From: Deltaproteobacteria bacterium
Lineage (GTDB): Bacteria > Desulfobacterota > Dissulfuribacteria > Dissulfuribacterales > QOAL01
Length of the DNA stretch: 64,000 nt
NCBI GenBank assembly: GCA_027028245.1
Contig: JALVJO010000038.1
Span: 1-64,000 of the forward strand
Direction of reading: 5' to 3'
Part shown: positions 56,182-64,000 of the stretch, in pieces
Position numbering within the stretch: position 1 is the stretch's first letter
Layout: each line of letters opens with the position of its first letter
The notes under the pieces: generated by a model
The model's database searches: none
Told to the model about the DNA's origin: nothing
What the model saw: only the letters and a program-made list of their open reading frames with translations
Translations under genes and position numbers: made by a program

Positions 56182-56907
56182 TCAACTCTGCCTGCATATT
56201 GGACAGGATGGATTCCTGACAAGTTCCAGTTCCTGGAATTTCATGGCCTCAAAATCCATGATTAACATCCGGCCGGAAAGTGCCATTTTCCTGCCGGAGA
56301 GAAACTTTAAGGCCTCCATGGCCTGCATACTGCCGGTGGCACTGGTTACTGCTCCAAGGACAGGGGTGCATTCGGATTCCGGTGCGGACGGAAACACACA
56401 AGAAATACAAGGGGTGTGGGGAGGCTGAAAGACTGCCACACGTCCTTCCATACCCCAGACAGCCCCGTGGATCATGGGAATCCCCTTTTTAAGGGCACAC
56501 TGGCTCAATGCATAACGGGCCTCAAAGTTATCCAGGCAGTCTATTATAATCTGGGCGTCGCCCACCAGTTCATTGACATTTTCAGAAGTGATCTTTTTAT
56601 CGATTGTTTCGATTCCAGAGTCCGGGTTCAATCCCCTGAGGCATTCTTTGGCAGAACTCGTCTTTTTGGCCCCTATATGAACATCCCTGTGAAGAAACTG
56701 ACGATTAAGATTGGTTATGTCCACCATGTCAGAATCACATATCCTGATTATGCCTATTCCTGCAAGTGCCAGGTTGAGTGCTACTGGACAACCCAGTCCT
56801 CCTATCCCGGCAACAAAAACCCTGCTGTTCCTCAGCCTTACCTGGGTGTCAACCCCCCAGCCCTCCAGCAGGATCTGCCTGTTGTATCTATCAAATCTTT
56901 CCCTCAT
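56182..56907 (-). CDS. E1-like adenylyltransferase (ThiF/MoeB/HesA family)
   Basis: RYNRQILLEGWGVDTQVRL, VAGIGGLGCPVALNLALAG, NLNRQFL, CISC...CPIC zinc ligands, ECTPVLGAV. Confidence 0.93.
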   Translation of the reverse strand: MRERFDRYNRQILLEGWGVDTQVRLRNSRVFVAGIGGLGCPVALNLALAGIGIIRICDSDMVDITNLNRQFLHRDVHIGAKKTSSAKECLRGLNPDSGIETIDKKITSENVNELVGDAQIIIDCLDNFEARYALSQCALKKGIPMIHGAVWGMEGRVAVFQPPHTPCISCVFPSAPESECTPVLGAVTSATGSMQAMEALKFLSGRKMALSGRMLIMDFEAMKFQELELVRNPSCPICRQS

Positions 56908-58347
56908 TTATGCGGCACTGCATGATCCATCTGGACTGGCCAAGGGACACAGCCTTTCAACTTCAACATCCTGCTCGCCTAGATCTTTTAAAACCTTTGC
57001 CGCAGCACCAGCTGCAAGTCTTTCTGAAAATCCAACATGGCTCTCCGGACTTATTATTGCCCTGATTTCCTCCTTGGAATATGAGCTGGCTATTCCCTCC
57101 TTTTTAAAGAGGATATCAAGAAATTCTCCCCTTTTTTCAGCAGCCTCCATGGCGGCTTCGTAAATCAACTGGTGGGCCCTGTCCTTCCCCATTTTTTCCC
57201 CGATATAAAACATCAAGGCCTCGCTGCATATCAGGGGTGCTGCATTCTTAACATTATCACGGATCCTGTCCGTATGCACAACCAGCTCGTTCAAAATAAA
57301 TTTCATTTGAGAAAGGGCAGAACAGGTATACTGGCATGAATCCGTTATGGCTGCCCATTCCACCCTGACAGCCCTGTAATCCCTCTCGTGTTCATTTATA
57401 AGGCACTCCATGCCCAGACCGGCTTGAGCCCTGACAAGCTTGGCAAGTACTGCCACCTGTTCGCACATTTCCGGGTTTCTCTTGTGGGGCATGGTACTGG
57501 AACCTATTTTACCATGGTGAAAAGGTTCTTCCATTTCACCCAGACTGCTTCTGGAAAGCCCCCTTATTTCTTCAGCAATCTTGGCAAGGGTTCCACATAT
57601 CAAAGCCAGCAAATTTAAAAATTCCGAAAAACGGTCCCTGGAGTTATGCCACGGAGTATCAGGCGGTTTTAGCTCCAGGCTGCGGGAGAACCTCTCCAAC
57701 AGCTGCGGTGCCATTGGACCGAATGAATCCATGGTACCGACCCCTCCAAAGAGCTGGCTGACCAGGATTCTTTTTCTTGTCTCTTCCAGCCTTTCAAGGT
57801 GCCTGGCCAGCTCATCAAGCCATACGGCCATCTTGAGACCCAGTGTCATGGGAAGTGCATCCTGGGTGTGAGTACGTCCTACTGTTACCACGTCTTTGAA
57901 ATGTTCCACCAAGGCAGCCAGCCGCCTCATTATAGAGACAAGATCCCTGTGAACTATTAAAAGGACATCCCTGATCTCAAGAACCTGGGCGGTATCCTGG
58001 ATATCCTGCGTAGTTGCCCCGTAGTGTATATATCCCCGGCTGGACTTTCTGCATTTCACAGCCAGGGCGTTCAAGAGGGGCAGGAGGGAATGACTGGTAC
58101 TCTCAAGCTCTCTTTTTACTGTCTCAAGATCCAGTTTTCTTATGTCTGCATTGGAGCTTATGTCACGGGCTGCACTGTCTGGAATAATGGCCAATGAGGC
58201 CTGAGTCACTGCCAATACGGCCTCGACATCAAGCCAGCGCTGATATCTGTATAAATCGCAAAAGATCCTCTTTACCTCAGGTGTTGCATATCCTCTGGAA
58301 TAAAATCTTGAGTCTGTTATATGGCTTGCAGGACTGCACCTGGTCAT
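56908..58347 (-). CDS. Adenylosuccinate-lyase superfamily enzyme (copy 1)
   Basis: GRTHTQDALPMTLGLK; GSSTMPHKRNPEMCEQ. Confidence 0.9.
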   Translation of the reverse strand: MTRCSPASHITDSRFYSRGYATPEVKRIFCDLYRYQRWLDVEAVLAVTQASLAIIPDSAARDISSNADIRKLDLETVKRELESTSHSLLPLLNALAVKCRKSSRGYIHYGATTQDIQDTAQVLEIRDVLLIVHRDLVSIMRRLAALVEHFKDVVTVGRTHTQDALPMTLGLKMAVWLDELARHLERLEETRKRILVSQLFGGVGTMDSFGPMAPQLLERFSRSLELKPPDTPWHNSRDRFSEFLNLLALICGTLAKIAEEIRGLSRSSLGEMEEPFHHGKIGSSTMPHKRNPEMCEQVAVLAKLVRAQAGLGMECLINEHERDYRAVRVEWAAITDSCQYTCSALSQMKFILNELVVHTDRIRDNVKNAAPLICSEALMFYIGEKMGKDRAHQLIYEAAMEAAEKRGEFLDILFKKEGIASSYSKEEIRAIISPESHVGFSERLAAGAAAKVLKDLGEQDVEVERLCPLASPDGSCSAA

Positions 58348-58418
58348 ATTCTTGGCCTTTGCACGTGGAAAAATGGTTTTAAATGTTTAAGGCAGCAGTC
58401 TGCCTCAATTGCAACAAA

Positions 58419-59792
58419 CTAAAGTTCCTGGGGGTCTTCAGCCCTTGATCTCCTGATTTGGCCTGCAACCTGGTTTATGATATTTACCGCCTGGCCCGTG
58501 TAGGCTTCGGGACTGTCCAGCATAAAAAGATCTCCTTTACTGAAAAGACCTCCTATCCCGGGATCTTCCATCACCAGCTCGCCAATGTTTCTGTCTTCTT
58601 TTTTTGCCTTTTCCACGATTTTGTTCAACTTTTCCATTGCATTCATCTTGCCTATCTTTTCTCCCAGCCTGAAAAGAAGCCATTCCCCAGCTATAAAATC
58701 ACCTTTAGATCTCAAGTTTTCGTACATTCGTTTAGTGTCTATTTCCAATGAGGACAAGATTGATTTCATATAAGAGGCAGCCGCACCTGTATAAATGCAT
58801 ATTTGAGGCATTGACAGCCATTCGGCCCACAAGCACCTTGGATCCCTTTCGTGTTCATGACACATGCTCTCTATTGCAACCGCAGAGAGAGCTCGAATGT
58901 GTTTTGAAAGTGCCTGAACCCTTTGACACAAAACGGGATTACGCTTGTGTGGCATGGTAGAACTTGCAGGCTGTCCCGGGGCCGCTTCAAAGAGTTCGGC
59001 GATCTCCGATTTCTGAAGTTGGTAAATCTCGTTTGCAATCTTTGAAAACGTGGAAGAAAGCATGGCCAGACAGCAGGCTGTATCCGCGATTGCATCGCGC
59101 CGCGTATGCCATGCCAATGGGTCATGCTCGAGGCCCAAAAGCCTCAATGTATGGCTTGCAATTTCAAGGGCGTTTTCTCCGAGAGCTGCAAGGGTCCCAA
59201 CCGCACCGCCGAACTGACCATATCTAAGCCCGGAATGGCGATCTCTTATCCTATGGATATGGGACCTGATCTCCTTAAGCCAGACGGCAGTCTTGAGACC
59301 GAATGTGATTGGAAGGGCCTGCTGACCATGTGTTCTTCCTGCCATGGGTGTGTCGGCGTACCGTTCTGAAAGAAGCAGGCAATTTGTTTCTATTTCTCGA
59401 AGATCCTTGTACATAAGTCCAAGGCTCAGGCGGATTCCAATGATTTCAGCAGTATCAATGACGTCCTGGGTTGTGGCACCGTAATGAACATATTGTCCAG
59501 CCTCGCTGCTGCAGGCATGTCTCAAGGCCTGTAAGAGAGGGACCAAAGAATTCCGGCTTTTTCCATAACCTTTTCTGATTAAAGACTTATCCAACCGGTC
59601 AAAACGGGCATTTTCAACTATCTCCCGAGCTGCAGTCCCGGGGATAATGCCCTTGTCTCCAAGGGTTGAAGCAAGCGCTGCTTCAAAATCAAGCCATCTC
59701 TGGAAAACAGCTTCTTCTTCGAATATCTCCCGTTGTTCCGGCGTACTGAAAACATCCTGATTCAGGTGAAAATCAATCGGATGAACAGACAT
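58419..59792 (-). CDS. Adenylosuccinate-lyase superfamily enzyme (copy 2)
   Basis: GRTHGQQALPITFGLK; SSTMPHKRNPVLCQR. Confidence 0.9.
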   Translation of the reverse strand: MSVHPIDFHLNQDVFSTPEQREIFEEEAVFQRWLDFEAALASTLGDKGIIPGTAAREIVENARFDRLDKSLIRKGYGKSRNSLVPLLQALRHACSSEAGQYVHYGATTQDVIDTAEIIGIRLSLGLMYKDLREIETNCLLLSERYADTPMAGRTHGQQALPITFGLKTAVWLKEIRSHIHRIRDRHSGLRYGQFGGAVGTLAALGENALEIASHTLRLLGLEHDPLAWHTRRDAIADTACCLAMLSSTFSKIANEIYQLQKSEIAELFEAAPGQPASSTMPHKRNPVLCQRVQALSKHIRALSAVAIESMCHEHERDPRCLWAEWLSMPQICIYTGAAASYMKSILSSLEIDTKRMYENLRSKGDFIAGEWLLFRLGEKIGKMNAMEKLNKIVEKAKKEDRNIGELVMEDPGIGGLFSKGDLFMLDSPEAYTGQAVNIINQVAGQIRRSRAEDPQEL

Positions 59793-59901
59793 GCTTAAGC
59801 CTCTTCCATAGGGTTAAAAACTGATCTTGATTCCATCTTACATGGAATCCCTGATATTAAGTAAGCGTCAGGATGCTCCCAAGGACAACATCGACTGCAG
59901 G

Positions 59902-60471
59902 TCAACTGATAATAATGGGGACCTCTTTTTCCCTAATGCCTTCATAAAAGGCCCGAATAATCGGCCGTGATGGATCCACCAAGGAGATAATAAAGCTGAA
60001 AAGATTCGAATTTTTGGCCAGAATCATGTCCAGTTTGGTGGGCGTATCGCGCAGCCGATCATGATCCCATGGAACAATGTGCATGTGATAGGTGCCTATG
60101 GCAAGCAAATCATCTCTGTCGCATATTTCGTAACACTCCCTCAATTCTTCAGGGTCGGTTATCCATCCCCTCTGGGAAAGCGGGGTCTTGGAGGCCACGG
60201 CATATCTGTTCATAACGTCATCCATATAGCTCTTAAGTGGCTCGTGCATCCTGGCATTTTTCTTAAAATAAAAAATTTTCAGTACATGAGCCGCGTCACC
60301 ATCCAATGTCCCTGCAAGCATGCCATAGGCTCGTTTCACCCTGGTTTCACCCGGCAGATATTCTCCCGCCAGTTTTCTTCGGCAGTGCGACTTTACATCA
60401 TCCCAGAGGGCCTCAGGGAGAAATATGTTTTTAAGACTTGATAAACCTGTCACAGAATTCGACCTTGTCAA
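59902..60471 (-). CDS. Divergent JAMM/Mov34-type (JAB) domain protein
   Basis: AYGMLAGTL...LLAIGTYHMHIVPWDHDRLRDTPTKLD (HxH-x7-R-x2-D); TTG start overlapping the MoaD-like stop. Confidence 0.65.
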   Translation of the reverse strand: MTRSNSVTGLSSLKNIFLPEALWDDVKSHCRRKLAGEYLPGETRVKRAYGMLAGTLDGDAAHVLKIFYFKKNARMHEPLKSYMDDVMNRYAVASKTPLSQRGWITDPEELRECYEICDRDDLLAIGTYHMHIVPWDHDRLRDTPTKLDMILAKNSNLFSFIISLVDPSRPIIRAFYEGIREKEVPIIIS

Positions 60472-60731
60472 CCCCCCGCTATGGGAATAATAAGAGAAAT
60501 CTCATCGTCTTGTTTAAGACTTATCTGAGACCAGTCCTTTTGCTGGACCTTGACAAGTCTGCCGTTTACAAAGATGGAAAGAAGCTTAGGCTGCTCAAAG
60601 AGCACGTTTAGACCTTCATGCATCTGGACAAGTCTTTTCATGGTCCCTTCCAGGTCAGGGGCATCGATGACAATTTCTCGCTCGTTGTCAGTATATTTTC
60701 TATAAGGAAATGGAATTATAACGCGTGCCAT
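60468..60731 (-). CDS. MoaD/ThiS-like ubiquitin-fold protein with C-terminal GG
   Basis: LLSIFVNGRLVKVQQKDWSQISLKQDDEISLIIPIAGG* (start re-assigned to MARVIIPFPYRK). Confidence 0.9.
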   Translation of the reverse strand: MARVIIPFPYRKYTDNEREIVIDAPDLEGTMKRLVQMHEGLNVLFEQPKLLSIFVNGRLVKVQQKDWSQISLKQDDEISLIIPIAGG

Positions 60732-60738
60732 GATATTC

Positions 60739-61602
60739 TTATCGTGATGATTCAAGCACTTCTGAAAGGGCCTGGGGAATATATGCCAGAATCTCCGAAA
60801 TCTGCGTAGCAGGATTAGGTTGAGCAAGCTCTCCTGCTCTCCTGTTTGCCCTGCCTGCCACCATGCATGCCTCCACCGGAGTCTTTCCAGCGTAAATCAG
60901 GCCGCTGATCATGCCGGTGATAAGGTCCCCGGTACCTCCTACCGCCTCCATGGTTTCTACACATGGAGAATCGATTGTATCCACCACATTGCCGTCATGA
61001 CAGATGTAATCCACTTTCCCCTTTACAAACATGGTCTTTGGCGCATTTTTAGCCGCATAGGCCCGTTGAATCAGCTCCGTGACATTTTCTTCCATATGGA
61101 AAATAGCACCTCTGGTAAAAGCAGGATGGTCGGCCTTTTCATCAGCCAAAAAGGTCAGTTCTCCGATATCAGGTGTAAAAACATCGTAAAATACGGCATC
61201 TCCACCCGCCTTGGCCACATACATGGAACCGGCATCTGCTATGAGCACCGGTTTCCTGGGCATTTTTTTTACTGATTGCAGCACCCGTTTATTCAATTTC
61301 AAATCAGGCATTATGTAATGGAGGGTCATTACACTAAGCTGGAGAATGGGAAGATTTTCCTCGAGATATCGATAAATGGCCTCGCTTCCTTCCCTTTTTC
61401 CTATATCACCGGCTACAAGACCTACTGGTCTTTCACATCCCAACAGCTCGCAAACCTGGCAGGCTGCAGTCATCATGGCTTCGTTGCCCCTGTTGATTCC
61501 AAGTTTTCTGCCGCCAATCTCAATACCTTCAGGAGAATAATCGATGTGGCCCATGACAAGGGAAAGACCTTCCACGGGTACAGATCCTGCTAAAAGCAAC
61601 AT
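60739..61602 (-). CDS. Ribokinase-fold / NAD(P)HX dehydratase-like kinase
   Basis: VFTPDIGELTFLADE and VGGTGDLITGMISGLIYAG. Confidence 0.7.
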   Translation of the reverse strand: MLLLAGSVPVEGLSLVMGHIDYSPEGIEIGGRKLGINRGNEAMMTAACQVCELLGCERPVGLVAGDIGKREGSEAIYRYLEENLPILQLSVMTLHYIMPDLKLNKRVLQSVKKMPRKPVLIADAGSMYVAKAGGDAVFYDVFTPDIGELTFLADEKADHPAFTRGAIFHMEENVTELIQRAYAAKNAPKTMFVKGKVDYICHDGNVVDTIDSPCVETMEAVGGTGDLITGMISGLIYAGKTPVEACMVAGRANRRAGELAQPNPATQISEILAYIPQALSEVLESSR

Positions 61603-61605
61603 CCG

Positions 61606-62151
61606 TCAGTCTCCTATGAGCCTGATCATTTCTTCTCTTGCCGTATTGAGAGAATATGCGCAAAGGGAAAATCCTACTTCACCCGGGTCCGGGGCTTCGC
61701 GGAGCCTTTTGCCCAGCATGGACGTGGCAAGAAATGGGACATCCGGGCAACCACCTCCCGAAATATTAACGATTTCGCGGCTTTCCTTGTCCACGGTAAT
61801 CTTCATGTTGGCTGCACGCACCATAAGATACCTGCCGAAATCCTTCACCCTGACGAACTGGAGGGGCTCGGTGCCCTTGGATGTTATGGGCACCACATCC
61901 ATTGGTGGCAGTCCCACCCGGTGGAGAAGCTCAACTATTGCTGATTCTGCATCAAAGGGAAACTCGACGCTCAAATCGCAGCCTGTTCTGTATGTGGGAG
62001 GCGGACTGACCACCCTTATGTCATACCCTTCGTCTCTTAAAAGCTCCTGAACCGAAATTACCGTTGTGGGATGCGCAAAAATCAGGAGTCCGCGGTCAGG
62101 CTTTCCTGTGTATTCTTTCTTTTTTTCTTTTTTCTTTTTAAACCAGAGCAT
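61606..62151 (-). CDS. DUF3343 domain-containing protein (start re-assigned)
   Basis: GLLIFAHPTTVISVQELLRDEGYDIRVVSPPPTYRTGCDLSVEF. Confidence 0.75.
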   Translation of the reverse strand: MLWFKKKKEKKKEYTGKPDRGLLIFAHPTTVISVQELLRDEGYDIRVVSPPPTYRTGCDLSVEFPFDAESAIVELLHRVGLPPMDVVPITSKGTEPLQFVRVKDFGRYLMVRAANMKITVDKESREIVNISGGGCPDVPFLATSMLGKRLREAPDPGEVGFSLCAYSLNTAREEMIRLIGD

Positions 62152-62198
62152 TATCACCTTACCCCTATAAATTTTTCCTAAAAACAGGTTATCTGGCA

Positions 62199-63275
62199 CT
62201 ACCTGACAGCCGCTGGAGACCTCCGATAATACATGACTAAAACTACACATGCCATGAGCCCTGCCAGCACGGCAATCTTTCCGTAAAAAGTCGGCCCTGC
62301 AGACGTTGATCTTATTGACCAACCAATGACCAAAGCCGCACCTGTGAGCATGCCAAAACACGTAACAGCCGAATCCACGTCCCCCTGGCCTGCCTTGATC
62401 ACCTGTCTGAAGGGACAACCATCTATTATTACCGAGGCCAACCCTACCAGCATCATGGCTAAAAATGTCCACAGATGACTGGTATGAGAGGCGGGTTGAC
62501 CGTTCAGACCCAGATGAAACTGTCCCAGCACAAGGCTGAGCACCAATGCCCCCAGAAACGCAGCCAGCACCCCCTTAAACAAGGTGCCCTCGCGAACAAG
62601 AAACAGGTTTCTGAAGCCACCGGTTATGCACAATCCTGAACGCTGTGCCAGACAGCCGATTACGAAGCTCACTGCCAGGGAGATAGGTACAGGTGCGTGC
62701 AGTGCGGCAGGACCAGTCTGGCCGAATACGATGAAGGCAGGCTTCATAAATAGGAAAAGAAGCAGGTTCAGGGCAAACAACGGAAAGATGTATCCGTTTA
62801 TCTTGGGAAGCTTTCTCACTCTATCAAGGGCAACCCCGGCCTTTATATACCTTGCCCCAAGCCATACACCAAGCATAAGACCCAGGAGGGCAGCGCAGGC
62901 CGTCAGGTCACCTGCAGCCAGCCGGTGAATCATCTTAATTGGGCATCCTATAAACACCGCACAGCCCACTATCATAAAAAAACCCAGAAAAAAACGTATA
63001 ATGGGAGAAGAGCCTCCAGTCACCTGAAAACGCCTTGTTGCCGTTGCCATGGCAAATGATCCAAGTACAAAACCGATCAATTCCGGCCTGAGATAGCTCA
63101 TTCTGACATGAGAGTGAAGCTGCATGGCCCCGGCAAGGTTTTCCAGGAAACAGGAAAGACAGATACCTGAATTTACAGGGTTGCCCAGGTATGAAAGAAC
63201 GACACAGCCGGCGCCAAGGACAGCACCGGTAATAATGGAAACGTCAAAGAAGCTCTTAAACACCTCTATTCGCAT
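62199..63275 (-). CDS. YeeE/YedE-family (putative Se/S) transporter
   Basis: Multi-TM, NPVNSGICLSCFLENLAGAMQLH, FIGCPIKMIHRLAAGD, IIDGCPFRQVIKAGQGDVDS. Confidence 0.88.
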   Translation of the reverse strand: MRIEVFKSFFDVSIITGAVLGAGCVVLSYLGNPVNSGICLSCFLENLAGAMQLHSHVRMSYLRPELIGFVLGSFAMATATRRFQVTGGSSPIIRFFLGFFMIVGCAVFIGCPIKMIHRLAAGDLTACAALLGLMLGVWLGARYIKAGVALDRVRKLPKINGYIFPLFALNLLLFLFMKPAFIVFGQTGPAALHAPVPISLAVSFVIGCLAQRSGLCITGGFRNLFLVREGTLFKGVLAAFLGALVLSLVLGQFHLGLNGQPASHTSHLWTFLAMMLVGLASVIIDGCPFRQVIKAGQGDVDSAVTCFGMLTGAALVIGWSIRSTSAGPTFYGKIAVLAGLMACVVLVMYYRRSPAAVR

Positions 63276-63829
63276 CCTCCGGCTATTCTGCGTTGAAGGT
63301 AGTAGATATCGTTTATGGCAGTTTGAATCTGTTTATCTTCAGGTTTCAGTTTTTTCTCCCTGTTCAGCTTTCCTCTGGCACTTGAAATCAGCTTCATTAT
63401 TTCGTCACCTATATAGAGAGGCGTGGTCTTGTCAACGTAATCCGGATCCAATTCTACAGCGCGGCGATAGCTGCGGACTGACTTAACAATTTGTCCCTGC
63501 TGGCTGTAAAGCCTTCCAAGCAGTACAAGGCCGTAGGCATCATCGGGATGATCTTTTAGGATTTTTAAAACCTTGGAAACGGCCTGATCGAAATCCCCTT
63601 TTTTTTCAAGATAAAGGACATCCTTATAAAGCCAGGCCTTCTTGGCCAGCTGTTCTTCATATCTCTTCTGAAGGGTATTTATACCTGGTGAGCCGTGGCT
63701 AGAGTCGGCCTTCAATTCAAGCTCGTGCTGCACAATCATGCCGGCAGTAACAGCAACAAGCACAATCAGAACAGCAGTATTCACTCGGAAAAACCAATCC
63801 ACCCCTTCATTCTCCATATGGTTCGCCAT
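63266..63829 (-). CDS. TPR-containing membrane-anchored protein
   Basis: N-terminal TM; DHPDDAYGLVLLGRLYSQQGQIVKSVRSYRRAVELDPDYV. Confidence 0.8.
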   Translation of the reverse strand: MANHMENEGVDWFFRVNTAVLIVLVAVTAGMIVQHELELKADSSHGSPGINTLQKRYEEQLAKKAWLYKDVLYLEKKGDFDQAVSKVLKILKDHPDDAYGLVLLGRLYSQQGQIVKSVRSYRRAVELDPDYVDKTTPLYIGDEIMKLISSARGKLNREKKLKPEDKQIQTAINDIYYLQRRIAGGCE

Positions 63830-64000
63830 TTATGAAGTGGAGCAGCAATCTTGATCTAGATCCAGGGACTAAAACCGTCCGGCTCCTGAAACGGGTTCAT
63901 TGGCAAAGTTGCATATCCTGACTCGACCAAGGCCCTTATCACTGGATGCATCCTTGATGCTGCTTCTAATCTTTTTCAAATCAGTACTTCCCCACCAGTT

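Noticed and set aside
1-64000. tRNA/rRNA genes
   Set aside because: No cloverleaf-type or rRNA-like sequence recognised by reading; a tRNAscan/Infernal run would be needed for certainty.

Overview
The window looks like a chromosomal segment of a Desulfobacterota-like (deltaproteobacterial) anaerobe; this assignment is inference from gene content. It falls into five blocks. (1) 1-16.2 kb is an accessory island bounded by IS3- and IS21-type remnants. It holds a decayed RhuM gene, a truncated parA, a 210-bp MITE-like element, small antitoxin-like genes, and a tightly overlapping type I restriction-modification operon. That operon also encodes a zinc-hook SMC/RloC-like ATPase, a 60-aa protein, a YgjP-like metallopeptidase and a 1269-aa putative nuclease-repeat protein. 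(2) 16.2-24.8 kb has two response regulators, a DUF6178-like protein and a ZnuABC-type metal transporter with DUF4198/DUF6162-like partners. (3) 24.9-50.7 kb is an exopolysaccharide locus rich in parallel beta-helix proteins. A ~190-270 bp non-coding repeat family (5 copies in the window) is dispersed from here back to 20.3 kb. (4) 51-56.2 kb has a DUF1566 protein, a 12-CxxCH cytochrome, a beta-helix lipoprotein and a TPR/outer-membrane protein. (5) 56.2-63.8 kb is a compact operon of ThiF/MoeB-like E1, two adenylosuccinate-lyase-superfamily enzymes, a divergent JAMM-like protein, a MoaD/ThiS-like protein ending in GG, a ribokinase-fold kinase, DUF3343 and a YedE-type transporter. Block 5 is my best candidate for an undescribed system: a protein-thiocarboxylate (or Se/S) pathway. 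No tRNA, rRNA or CRISPR array was recognised. Family calls come from reading the sequence only; no searches were run.
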